Assembly (NCBI GenBank): GCA_963844395.1
Contig: CAWJNX010000002.1
Span: 62,001 to 126,000, forward strand
Direction of reading: 5' to 3'
DNA length: 64,000 bases
DNA from: VRUE01 sp963844395
GTDB taxonomy: Bacteria; Actinomycetota; Thermoleophilia; Solirubrobacterales; 70-9
Shown: positions 1 through 7,397 of the stretch, in pieces
Layout of the letters: each line of letters begins with the position of its first letter
How positions within the stretch are numbered: position 1 is the first letter of the stretch
Notes under the pieces: generated by a model
Told to the model about the DNA's origin: nothing
The model's input: the letters and a program-made list of their open reading frames with translations, nothing else
Database searches by the model: none
Made by a program: the position numbers and the translations under genes

Positions 1-290
1 TGCGCGCGGTAGCCGACGCCCTGGATCTCGAGGCGCTTCTCGAAGCCCTCGGTGACGCCCTCGACCATGTTGGCGATCAGGCTGCGGGTCAGCCCGTGCA
101 GGGCGCGGTGCTCGCCGCGATCGGTCGGGCGCTGCACGGTCACCGTGCCGTCGTCCTGCTCGACCTTCATGTCGGGCGAGAGCGACTGGGTCAGCTCCCC
201 TTTCGGGCCCTTGACGGCGACGCGCCCAGGGGCGACCTCGACCGTGACGGACTCGGGGACGGGGATTGGCTTTCTTCCGATTCGACTCAT
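1..290 (-). CDS. rplF: Ribosomal protein L6 (3' part outside window)
   Basis: The reading frame starts with ATG at 290 (MSRIGRKPIPVPESV) and runs off the left edge after about 96 residues, so the C-terminal half is missing here. The N-terminal motif IGRKPIPVP and the downstream GYRA segment are typical of L6, a 50S protein near the factor-binding region. It follows rpsH by 7 bases, the usual spc-operon order rpsH-rplF. The visible part is free of frame breaks. Confidence 0.95.
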   Translation of the reverse strand, partial: MSRIGRKPIPVPESVTVEVAPGRVAVKGPKGELTQSLSPDMKVEQDDGTVTVQRPTDRGEHRALHGLTRSLIANMVEGVTEGFEKRLEIQGVGYRA

Positions 291-297
291 GGGACGA

Positions 298-693
298 TCA
301 CCAGACGTAGGCGACTACCTCGCCGCCGACGCCCTTCGCCTTCGCTTCGTGGCCGGTCATCACGCCAACCGAGGTGCTGACGATCGCCGTGCCGGTGCCG
401 CCGTGGACCCGCGGAACCTGCTTGTGATCGACGTAGCGGCGACGCCCCGGACGCGAGATCCGCTCCAGCCCGGCGATCACCGGGCGGCGGTCCTCGGTGT
501 ACTTGAGGCGGATCTCGATCTCCTCGCCGACCTGGGCGGGCTTGCGGTTGAAGTCTCGGATGTAGCCCTGCTCCTTGAGGATCCGCGACATCTCCTCCTT
601 CAGCCGCGAGGCGGGGATCCTCACCTCGTCATGGCCGGAGCCCAGCGCATTGCGGATCCGGGTCAGGTAATCGGCTATCGGGTCGTTCAGCAT
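298..693 (-). CDS. rpsH: Ribosomal protein S8
   Basis: A 131-residue protein beginning MLNDPIADYLTRIRNA and ending in the S8 signature STSVGVMTGHEAKAKGVGGE(V), close to the family length of about 130. S8 binds 16S rRNA helix 21 and helps assemble the 30S platform; in enterobacteria it also represses the spc operon. It lies between rpsZ (22 bases upstream) and rplF (7 bases downstream), the normal order. The frame is intact. Confidence 0.97.
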   Translation of the reverse strand: MLNDPIADYLTRIRNALGSGHDEVRIPASRLKEEMSRILKEQGYIRDFNRKPAQVGEEIEIRLKYTEDRRPVIAGLERISRPGRRRYVDHKQVPRVHGGTGTAIVSTSVGVMTGHEAKAKGVGGEVVAYVW

Positions 694-715
694 GGTTCCG
701 TTGGGTCCTCTCCGC

Positions 716-901
716 CTACCAGCTCGACTTAGTCATGCCGGGGACGTAGCCCTCGTGGGCGGCCTCGCGCAGGCAGATCCGGCAGAGGCCGAACTTGCGG
801 AAGTAGCCGCGCGGTCGCCCGCAACGGCGGCAACGGTTGTATTCGCGGCTTTTGAACTTGGCCTTGCGGCTCTGCTTGACCTTCTGGGAAGTCTTAGCCA
901 T
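716..901 (-). CDS. rpsZ: Ribosomal protein S14, zinc-binding (type Z)
   Basis: A 61-residue protein (MAKTSQKVKQ...) with the CxxC-x12-CxxC zinc motif (CRRC ... CRIC) and the ending YVPGMTKSSW, diagnostic of the short zinc-type S14 of actinobacteria and firmicutes. It is a 30S head protein. Its ATG lies inside the string ATGGCTAA, where TAA would be the stop of the acidic tail of rplE read in another frame, which suggests translational coupling to rplE. Confidence 0.96.
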   Translation of the reverse strand: MAKTSQKVKQSRKAKFKSREYNRCRRCGRPRGYFRKFGLCRICLREAAHEGYVPGMTKSSW

Positions 902-1708
902 TCTCTGAATTCTCCTCGTCGGCAGGTTTCTCGGCCTCGTCCGTTTTGGCCTCGGGGGCCTCCTCGCCCTCGCTCAGCCGCGCGGCGGCTCGGGCTTTGC
1001 GTACGCCTCCGGGTTCTCCTCTTTCAGCTGCTCGAGCGCCGCCTGCTCCGCTTCGGCCCGCTGCCGGGCTTCCTCGTGCCGTTTCTCCTCTTCCGCGGCT
1101 TCCGCCACGGACCGGTCTTCGCCGGGACGGCCCTCTTTGGCGAACGGCATGCCGAGCGCGAGCAGCAGTTCGAAGGCCTCGAGGTCGGTCTGGGCGCTGG
1201 TCGCGATGGTCACGTCCAGCCCCCGCACCTGGTCGATCGAGTCGTAGTCGATTTCCGGGAAGATCAGCTGCTCGCGGATGCCCATCGAGTAGTTGCCGCG
1301 GCCGTCGAAGGAGCGCGGGTTGAGGCCGCGGAAGTCGCGGATGCGGGGCACCGCGATCGAGGTGAGCCGGTCGAGGAACTCCCACATGCGAGCTCGCCGC
1401 AGCGTCACCGATAGACCAACCGGCATCCCCTCGCGAACCTTGAAGGAGGCAATCGACTTGCGGGCGCGGCGCACGCTCGGCTGCTGTCCGGCGATGATCG
1501 CCAGCTGCTCCTGCGCAGCCTCGAGCATCTTGGCGTTCTGCTTCGCCTCGCCGACGCCCATGTTGAGGACGATCTTCTGCAGGCGCGGCGCCTGCATCGT
1601 GGTCGAGTAGCCGAACCTGCTCATCAGCGCCGGCAGAACCTCCTGCTCGTAGCGCTCGCGCAGGCGCGGCGGCGGTGCGGCTTTCGATTGCACGGTTGCA
1701 GCCTCCAT
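894..1708 (-). CDS. rplE: Ribosomal protein L5, acidic C-terminal tail, frame break near 975
   Basis: ATG at 1708 overlaps the rplX stop (TGATG). Residues 1 to about 185 are a standard L5 (RYEQEVLPALMSRFGY, VLNMGVGEAKQN, IATSAQTDLEAFELL), the 5S rRNA-binding protein. An Ala/Glu/Lys-rich tail follows, which bacterial L5 normally lacks. The direct frame stops at 974, leaving 72 bases before rpsZ. The other frame continues the acidic tail (SEGEEAPEAKTDEAEK) to a stop at 894 that overlaps the rpsZ start. I infer one base is missing near 975 and that the product ends at 894; a genuine stop at 974 is the alternative. Confidence 0.85.
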
Positions 1709-2049
1709 CAGAACGACGCCCCGCTTCGCTTCGCGAACCGCTCGCGGCTGCCGCCTTTGTCGCGGCGCACGCCGATCCGGGTCGGCTTGTTGTCTTTGGG
1801 GTCGAGCAGCATCACGTTGGAGACGTGGATCGGCCCCTCCTTTTCGACGATGCCGCCGAGCACCTGGCTCTGGCGCTGCGTGCTCTGGGTCGGCCGCGGT
1901 TTTTCGTGGCGCTTGACCATGTTGAGCCCCTCGACGAAGACCTTCTGGTGCTTCGGGTCGGTGCGCGTCACGCGACCCGTCTTGCCGGCGTCCTTGCCGC
2001 CGATCACCATCACTCGGTCGTCGGTCCTTATCCGCATCGACTTCGCCAT
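1708..2049 (-). CDS. rplX: Ribosomal protein L24
   Basis: A 113-residue intact protein, MAKSMRIRTDDRVMVIGGKDAGKTG, with the N-terminal KOW-type motif (VMVIGGKDAGKTGRV) and the conserved EGLNMVKRHEKP segment. L24 initiates 50S assembly by binding the 5' end of 23S rRNA. Start and stop abut rplN and overlap rplE (TGATG), so it is part of one coupled transcript. Confidence 0.97.
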   Translation of the reverse strand: MAKSMRIRTDDRVMVIGGKDAGKTGRVTRTDPKHQKVFVEGLNMVKRHEKPRPTQSTQRQSQVLGGIVEKEGPIHVSNVMLLDPKDNKPTRIGVRRDKGGSRERFAKRSGASF

Positions 2050-2050
2050 C

Positions 2051-2422
2051 TCAGAGCACCTCGGGGGCGAGCGAGACGATTTTCATGAAGTTGCGATCGC
2101 GCAGCTCGCGGGCGACGGGGCCGAAGATGCGGGTGCCGCGCGGGTTGTTGCTGGCGGGGTCGATCAGGACCGCCGCGTTTTCGTCGAAGGCGATGTAGGT
2201 GCCGTCGGAGCGGCCGAGCTGCTTGCGGGTCCGCACCACGACGGCCTGGACGACCTCGCCCTTGCGGACGCCGCCCTGCGGGCTCGCCTGTTTGACCGTG
2301 GCCGTGATCACGTCGCCGACCCCGGCGTAGCGGCGGTGGGAGCCGCCCTTGACCCGGATGCAGAGGATCTCGCGAGCGCCCGAGTTATCGGCAACCTTCA
2401 GTCTCGACTCCTGCTGGATCAC
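2051..2422 (-). CDS. rplN: Ribosomal protein L14
   Basis: I place the start at GTG 2422 (V/MIQQESRLKVADNSGAREI), giving 123 residues, the family length. The L14 signature ADNSGAREILCIRVKGGS and the ending RELRDRNFMKIVSLAPEVL are intact. A longer upstream open frame exists, but it runs through the frame-broken rpsQ gene and is not part of L14. L14 sits at the 30S-50S interface. It lies 7 bases after rpsQ. Confidence 0.96.
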   Translation of the reverse strand: MIQQESRLKVADNSGAREILCIRVKGGSHRRYAGVGDVITATVKQASPQGGVRKGEVVQAVVVRTRKQLGRSDGTYIAFDENAAVLIDPASNNPRGTRIFGPVARELRDRNFMKIVSLAPEVL

Positions 2423-2429
2423 GCCTCGC

Positions 2430-3167
2430 TCACCTCGCCTTCTCGACCACCTCGACCAGGCGCCAGCGCTTGGTCTTCGACAGCGGCCTGGTCTCGACGA
2501 CGCGCACGACGTCGCCCTCGCCGGCCTCGTTGCGCTCGTCATGCGCGTGCAGGGTGCGGGAGCGGCGCATCGACCTTCTCGTAGACCGGGTGGCGGCGCA
2601 CGATGTCGAACCGCACGGTGATCGATTTCTGCCCCTTGTCGGAGACGACGATCCCCTGCCGCATCTTGGCCGGCATTGGCGTCCGCGCTCCGCCGGCGGC
2701 GTCCCGGTCCCGGTCTCCTTCTTGGCCTTTGCATCGGCCCGCTGCTTCCGCCGAGCCCCAGCCTGCCGCTTCCGCTCCTCAGCCCGCCGAGCAGCCCGCT
2801 CCTCGACACTGAGCTGCGGCCCGGCCTCATGCGGCCGCCGCGACCGCTCCAACCTGCGCCGCTCCTTCCAAGGAAGCTCGTCCTCAGGATTGGGCTCAGC
2901 CTCAGGCGCAACAGCTTTCTCCTCAGCGGCAGGCGTCTCCTCCGCGGCCTCGGGCTCCGAAGCTTCCTCCTCCGCGGCCGGGGCATCAGCCGCCTCGCGA
3001 GCTCCTCATCCGTGGCCTCTGCCTCCGCGGGTGGCGTGGAGGTGGGCTCCTCGCCCGCAGCTTGCGAGGACGAGGAGTCCTCCTCCGCGACAGGACCCGC
3101 GGGCGCAGCGCCCTCGTCCTGAGCCGGGGTCTCCTCGTCCTTCTTCGGTTTTCTCGTCGTCCGCCAT
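2430..3167 (-). CDS. rpsQ: Ribosomal protein S17 with very long acidic N-terminal extension; frame broken four times
   Basis: The S17 core starts near 2676 (MPAKMRQGIVVSDKGQKSIT, then RRHPVYEKV) and ends HDERNEAGEGDVVRVVETRP-LSKTKRWRLVEVVEKAR in another frame, so one extra base lies near 2571. Upstream, an ATG at 3167 overlaps the rpmC stop (TAGATG) and opens a roughly 160-residue Ala/Glu/Ser/Pro-rich extension that becomes Arg/Lys/Glu-rich before the core. Following it requires frame changes near 3140, 2998 and 2690; the net shift is zero (738 bases). Normal S17 is about 85-110 residues. Bases 3025-3102 inside the extension match a dispersed inverted-repeat element. The core call is secure; the exact extension is inferred. 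Confidence 0.85.
3025..3102. repeat. Inverted-repeat element, copy 1 (inside rpsQ)
   Basis: A 78-bp element whose ends are CCGCGGGT and its inverse ACCCGCGG, with an inner hairpin formed by GGCTCCTCG and CGAGGAcGAGGAG. The 18-mer CCGCGACAGGACCCGCGG at its right end recurs unchanged at 26837-26854 (rplJ) and 61093-61110 (before tmk). In rpsQ it is translated as AGPVAEEDSSSSQAAGEEP. Seen directly; the element name and mobility are inference. Confidence 0.7.
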
Positions 3168-3381
3168 CTACTTCCTCAACTCTCTATCCACATCGATCCC
3201 CCGCTGCTTGGCAATACGTCAGCAACCGCGCAATGTCCCTCTTCGCGTCGCCAAGCCGAGCCGTGTTCTCCAGCTCGCCGGTCGCGTGCTTGAAGCGAAG
3301 GTTGAAGGCCTCCTGCTTGGCGTCGATCAGTTTCGCCACCAGCTCGCCGTCTTTCAGATTGTGAGCCTCGGCCGCTTTCAC
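3168..3381 (-). CDS. rpmC: Ribosomal protein L29, frame break near 3212
   Basis: GTG at 3381 overlaps the rplP stop (GTGA). The product begins V/MKAAEAHNLKDGELVAKLIDAK and carries the L29 core EAFNLRFKHATGELENTARLGDAKRDIARLLT. Reading straight on gives a poor end (YCQAAGDRCG, stop 3184). Removing one T near 3212 gives TIAKQRGIDVDRELRK with a stop at 3168 that abuts the rpsQ ATG, which fits both the family and the tight operon. I therefore infer 70 residues and one spurious base. L29 lies near the peptide exit tunnel. Confidence 0.85.
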
Positions 3382-3795
3382 TGGTTCTCGGCTCCCTCGC
3401 GGGTCACGAACCTGGTCTTGATCGGAAGCTTGTGCCCGGCGAGGCGCAGCGCCTCGCGGGCGAGATCCTCGGGGACGCCGGCCAGCTCGAACATGACTTT
3501 GCCCGGCTTGACGACCGCGACCCAGCCCTCCGGGTTGCCCTTTCCCGAGCCCATCCGCGTCTCGGCGGGCTTCTTGGTGTAGGGCTTGTCGGGGAAGACG
3601 TTGATCCAGACCTTGCCGCCGCGTTTGATCTTGCGGGTCATCGCGATACGCGCCGCCTCGATCTGGCGGTTGGTGATCCAGCCGCGATCGAGCGCCTTCA
3701 GCCCGTACTCGCCGAAGGCTGACGGTGCTGACGCCCTTCGTGTTGCCGCGCATCCGGCCGCGCATCTGTTTGCGGTGCTTGACCCGTTTCGGCAT
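3378..3795 (-). CDS. rplP: Ribosomal protein L16, frame break near 3717
   Basis: The start MPKRVKHRKQMRGRMRGNTKG is at 3795 (an in-frame ATG lies two codons earlier at 3801). After GVSTVS the frame must shift by one extra base near 3717 to read FGEYGLKALDRGWITNRQIE and then MTRKIKRGGKVWINVFPDKP to the stop at 3378. Corrected length is 138 residues, the family norm. L16 organises the A-site tRNA region of the 50S subunit. Its Shine-Dalgarno sequence AAGGAG lies inside the 3' arm of a 164-bp palindrome directly upstream. rpmC overlaps its stop (GTGA). Confidence 0.93.
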
Positions 3796-3802
3796 CAGCA
3801 TG

Positions 3803-3966
3803 AGTGGTGTCTCCTTCCGGCACAGTGCGCCTCAGCCGAGCGAAAACCAAACTGGGCGAGGACGCAGGGTGCAGCCTTTGCTGGTTGCAAAGGCAAATCC
3901 GAGGACGAAGATCCAGTGCCGGTTTGCAGCCGGCTGAGGTGTGCTGTGTTGGGAGGAGACACCACT
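3803..3966 (-). promoter_or_regulatory. 164-bp palindrome between rpsC and rplP that contains the rplP ribosome-binding site
   Basis: On the coding (minus) strand the 5' arm AGTGGTGTCTCCT pairs perfectly with AGGAGACACCACT at the 3' end. Nested inside are CACAG/CTGTG, CCTCAGCCG/CGGCTGAGG, AAACC/GGTTT and the apical GCCTTTGC/GCAAAGGC. The 5' arm begins at the inferred rpsC stop (TAGTGG) and the 3' arm carries AAGGAG, 9-11 bases from the rplP start. In RNA this would be a very long stem that hides the ribosome-binding site; as DNA it resembles a miniature palindromic insertion. No target duplication is evident. Confidence 0.75.
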
Positions 3967-4749
3967 AACGACCGCCTCCCCCGCCGCGCGGCCCGCCGCG
4001 GCCGCGATCTCCGCCACCGCCGGGCCGCCGGGGCCGCGACTGCCGGGACCTCGATCTCCGCCGCGACCGCCGCCGCCGCGCTGGGGCGGCTCGCCATCGG
4101 CGGGGATCTGGTCGGAGCGGAAGCCTTCCGGCATCACCTCGCCCTTGTTGATCCAGCATTTGACGCCGATCCGGCCGGCCGTGGTCTTCGCCTCGAAGGT
4201 GCCGTAGTCGATGTTGGCGCGCAGCGTGTGCAGCGGCACCCGGCCGTCGGAATAGCTTTCGGTGCGCGCCATCTCGGCGCCGCCGAGGCGGCCGGCGACC
4301 TGAATCTTCACTCCCTTGGCGCCGGAGCGCATCGCTGAGGTCAGGGCGCGTTTCATCGCGCGGCGGAAGGCGACCCGGTTCTGGAGCTGCTCGGCGATCG
4401 ACTGGGCGACCAATTTGGCGTCGAGCTCGGGGCGCTTCACCTCGCGGATGTTCACTTTGACCGGCTTGCCGGTCAGCTTGTGAAGCTCCTTGCGCAGCGC
4501 GTCCACTTCGCTGCCCGACTTGCCGATCACGATGCCGGGGCGGGCGGTGTGGATGTCGACGGCGACTTCGCCGCGGCGCTCGATCGTGATGTCGGAGAGG
4601 CCCGCGTGGGCGAGTTTGCCCTCGATGTGGGTGCGGATCTTCAGGTCCTCCTCGAGGACATCCGCAAAGCCCTTCTCGTCGAACCAGTTCGACTTCCAGT
4701 TCTGGATGTAGCCGACCCGAAAGCCGCCCGGATGGATCTTCTGTCCCAT
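3965..4749 (-). CDS. rpsC: Ribosomal protein S3, Gly/Arg-rich tail, frame break near 4020
   Basis: ATG 4749 gives MGQKIHPGGFRVGYIQNWKS, the canonical S3 start. The KH domain (RPGIVIGKSGSEVDALRKEL) and the C-terminal S3 domain (MARTESYSDGRVPLHTLRANIDYG) are intact. After SRGPGG the direct frame runs on through the palindrome to 3832, with a non-S3 ending. The frame one base off gives GGGGDRGRGGPRGGGGGR and stops at 3965 exactly at the palindrome edge, a typical basic S3 tail, so I infer a missing base near 4020. S3 lines the mRNA entry channel. Confidence 0.92.
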
Positions 4750-4753
4750 GCCG

Positions 4754-5355
4754 TTAGGCCTCCTCTTGCGGGCTGAGAGCCACGGCGATGTGGCTGGTTC
4801 GCTTGTTGATCGGCGTCGCCCGTCCCAGGGCGCGGGGCCGGAAACGGCGCAGGGTCGGGCCTTCGTCGACGGTGATCTCCGCGACCCGCATCTCATCCGC
4901 CACCAGGTCGTGGTTGTTTTCAGCGTTGGAGGCGGCCGACTCGATCAGCTTGCCGATGTCACTTGCGCGCGCCGCGCGGCGAGAACTGCAGCAGCGCTCG
5001 CGCCTTGTCGATGTGCAGGCCGCGCACCTGGTCGGCGACGAGCCGCGCCTTGCGGGGCGCCACCCGGACGTAGCGGGAGCTGGCCCGGACCACGATCGGC
5101 GCCGGTTTGGCCGCTTTTTTCTGAGCTGATTCTTTTTTGGTGCCGGTTTTCGAAGTCTCTTTTTTGGACGCCTCTTTCTTGGCTTTTGACGTCTCTTTTT
5201 TCGCTGCTTTTTTCTTTGGCGCGCGTTTTCGCCGCGGCTTTTTTCGAGTCTTTCTTCGCAGCGGCTTTTTTCGGCGCGTCGTCTTCTTGGCGGCTCGTCT
5301 TTGCCGAGTCCGCTTTCTTGGTGTTCGGGTCCCTCTGCTTCTTCTCGAGCGCCAT
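4754..5355 (-). CDS. rplV: Ribosomal protein L22 with Lys/Ala-rich N-terminal extension; two frame breaks
   Basis: ATG 5355 begins MALEKKQRDPNTKKADSAKT. A roughly 85-residue Lys/Ala/Ser-rich extension leads into the L22 core IVVRASSRYVRVAPRKARLV-ADQVRGLHIDKARALLQF and ends SDIGKLIESAASNAENNHDL...RPRALGRATPINKRTSHIAV. The three pieces lie in three frames; one extra base near 5225 and another near 4970 reconcile them, and the span (602 bases) then gives 199 residues. L22 lines the exit tunnel. The extension resembles histone-like Lys/Ala tails. Both breaks lie in repetitive A- or GC-rich strings. Confidence 0.9.
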
Positions 5356-5357
5356 CG

Positions 5358-5630
5358 CTAGTCACCTCTGCCGGTGCCGGAGTGGGAGCGGAAGGTTCTG
5401 GTCGGCGCGAACTCGCCCAGCTTGTGGCCGACCATCGACTCGGAGATGAAGACCGGCACGTGCTTGCGACCGTCGTGGACGGCGATCGTGTGGCCGACCA
5501 TGTCGGGAAAGATCGTCGAGGTTCGCGACCAGGTTTTGACCATCTGTTTCTGGCCGGCATCGTTCATCGCCGAGATCCGTTTCATCAGCGCCGGTTCCAC
5601 CCACGGCCCCTTTTTCGTCGAGCGTCCCAT
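5358..5630 (-). CDS. rpsS: Ribosomal protein S19
   Basis: ATG 5630 overlaps the rplB stop (TGATG) and yields a 90-residue protein, MGRSTKKGPWVEPALMKRIS, with the S19 signature SRTSTIFPDMVGHTIAVHDG and VGHKLGEFAPTRTFR. Intact. S19 binds S13 and 16S rRNA in the 30S head. It is followed after two bases by rplV. Confidence 0.97.
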   Translation of the reverse strand: MGRSTKKGPWVEPALMKRISAMNDAGQKQMVKTWSRTSTIFPDMVGHTIAVHDGRKHVPVFISESMVGHKLGEFAPTRTFRSHSGTGRGD

Positions 5631-6475
5631 CAGCGGCTCTTCTTCTTGCCGCGCTTGCGGCCGCGCACGATGTAGCGGTCCGACTGCTTGCCCTTCTTGC
5701 GGGTGCGGTAGCCGAGCGTCGGCTTGCCCCAGGGCGTCACCGGGTGACCGCCGGGGGTGTGGTGCGCCTCGCCGCCGCCGTGTGGATGATCGACGGGGTT
5801 CATCGCCACGCCGCGGGTCTGCGGGCGCTTGCCCTTGTGACGGTTGCGGCCGGCCTTGCCGATCTTGACGTTCTGGTGCTCGGCGTTGGAGAGCGAGCCG
5901 ACGGTCGCGCGGCACTCGGCCCGCACCAGGCGCATCTCCGAGGACGGCAGCCGCAGGGTCACCATCTCGCCCTCCTTGGCGACCAGCTGAATCGAGGTGC
6001 CGGCGGCGCGGCCCATCTTGCCGCCCTGGCCAGGGGTCATCTCGACGTTGTGGACGATCGTGCCGGTCGGCATCTGCCCCAGCGCCATTGCGTGTCCGGG
6101 CTTGACGTCGGCGCCGTCCCCCGACTGCACCTGGTCGCCGACTGAGAGCCCGGCTGGGGCGAGGATGTAGCGCTTCTCGCCGTCGGCGTAGTGGAGCAGG
6201 GCGATGTGGCAGCTGCGGTTCGGGTCGTACTCGATCGTCGCCACCTTGGCGGGGACGCCGTCCTTGAGCCGCTTGAAGTCGATTTTGCGGTAGCGGCGCT
6301 TGGCACCGCCGCCGCGATGGCGCGCGGTGACGCGGCCGTTGGAGTTACGGCCGCCGGACTTGCGCAGGCCTTCGGTCAGCTTTGCTTCGGGCTCGGTGGC
6401 GGTCAGCTGCTCGCGCAGCGGGTAGGTGGCGAAGCGGCGCCCGGGGCTGGTCGGTTTGGTTTTGCGGTTCGGCAT
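5630..6475 (-). CDS. rplB: Ribosomal protein L2
   Basis: The start MPNRKTKPTSPGRRFATYPL at 6475 gives 281 residues, the expected size. The conserved regions RVTARHRGGGAKRRYRKIDF, VHNVEMTPGQGGKMGRAAG and the peptidyl-transferase loop VAMNPVDHPHGGGE with its essential histidine are present. No frame break. L2 is a primary 23S rRNA binder needed for subunit association. It follows rplW by 10 bases and overlaps rpsS by one. Confidence 0.98.
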   Translation of the reverse strand: MPNRKTKPTSPGRRFATYPLREQLTATEPEAKLTEGLRKSGGRNSNGRVTARHRGGGAKRRYRKIDFKRLKDGVPAKVATIEYDPNRSCHIALLHYADGEKRYILAPAGLSVGDQVQSGDGADVKPGHAMALGQMPTGTIVHNVEMTPGQGGKMGRAAGTSIQLVAKEGEMVTLRLPSSEMRLVRAECRATVGSLSNAEHQNVKIGKAGRNRHKGKRPQTRGVAMNPVDHPHGGGEAHHTPGGHPVTPWGKPTLGYRTRKKGKQSDRYIVRGRKRGKKKSR

Positions 6476-6485
6476 TCCTTGTCTC

Positions 6486-6779
6486 CTACGCGGTCTCGGC
6501 GCCCTCGAACAGCTCGATTCGCTCGCCCGGCGCGAGCTGGACAACTGCCTTCTTCCAGGCCCGCGTCCTGCCTTTGGTCAGCCCGCGGCGCTTCGGCTTG
6601 GCGCGCACCTTGGAGGTTCGCACCGCAGCCACCTCGACGCCGAAGATCTCTTTCACGGCGCTGGCGATCTGGGTCTTGTGGGCGCGATCGTCGACCCTGA
6701 AGGTGTACTTGCCCTCGCCGATCAACGCGTAGCTCTTCTCCGAGACGACGGGGGTGATGATCACGGTGCGAGCGTCCAT
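6486..6779 (-). CDS. rplW: Ribosomal protein L23
   Basis: The start MDARTVIITPVVSEKSYALI at 6779 gives 97 residues with the L23 motif VVSEKSYALIGEGKYTF and the ending VQLAPGERIELFEGAETA. The ATG overlaps the inferred rplD stop (TGATG). As the bases stand, rplD and rplW read through as one 303-residue frame, but this is best explained by one extra base near the end of rplD. L23 is the exit-tunnel docking site for trigger factor and SRP. Confidence 0.94.
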   Translation of the reverse strand: MDARTVIITPVVSEKSYALIGEGKYTFRVDDRAHKTQIASAVKEIFGVEVAAVRTSKVRAKPKRRGLTKGRTRAWKKAVVQLAPGERIELFEGAETA

Positions 6780-7397
6780 CAGGAGAGCCTCCCCTTCAGC
6801 GTCTCCAGAGCAGCTTTCGGAGACGACCAGCGAGGCGGCACCGATCACGTCGGCCACCCCGATCGCCCCGACCTCGGCGACGGTGATTCGCTCGATGTTG
6901 CGAAAGCTCTTCAGCGCGCCGGTCTCCTCGCCAGTCAGCACCACCAGGGTGGGCTGCCTTGCGGCCCATTTCTCCAGCGCTTGGGCCGCCGTCTTGGTCG
7001 ACGGGGTCTCGAAGTCGGAAGGATCGAGCACCGCGACGCTGCCGCGCTCGGCGTGGACGGAGAGCGCCGCCCGCATCGCCTTGCGGCGGGCCTTGCGGTT
7101 GACCTTGACGGTGTGGTGGCGAGGCTTCGGGCCGAAGGCGACGCCGCCGCCGAAGCGGTTCGGAACGCCAAGCGAGCCGGCGCGGGCGCGGCCGGTGCCC
7201 TTCTGGCGCCAAGCCTTGGCGGTCGTGAAGGAGACCTCGCCGCGGGTCAGGGTCGAGGCGGTGCCGCGCCGCCGCGCGGCCAGGTCGGCGCGTGCGGTCT
7301 CGTGGACCAGCGACTGGTGGAAGGGCTCGGTAAAGAGCTCTTTGGGCAAGTCGGCTTTCGTCGTCTTGCCCAGTACGGTTGCTTTCGCTTTAGCCAT
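6779..7397 (-). CDS. rplD: Ribosomal protein L4, frame break near 6812
   Basis: ATG 7397 begins MAKAKATVLGKTTKADLPKE. The L4 core WRQKGTGRARAGSLGVPNRF-GGGVAFGPKPRH is intact. Near the end, VVSES is followed in the raw frame by CSGDAEGEALL and reads into rplW. Removing one base near 6812 gives ALETLKGRLS and a stop at 6779 overlapping the rplW start. The corrected length is 205 residues, normal for L4. L4 projects into the exit tunnel and in some bacteria represses the S10 operon. The start overlaps the rplC stop by eight bases. Confidence 0.94.

Noticed and set aside
6486..7397. A single open frame joining L4 and L23, as if the two proteins were fused
   Set aside because: The junction has lost the normal L4 ending. 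Removing one base near 6812 restores ALETLKGRLS, a stop and the TGATG overlap with the L23 start, so the fusion is most likely an indel effect.
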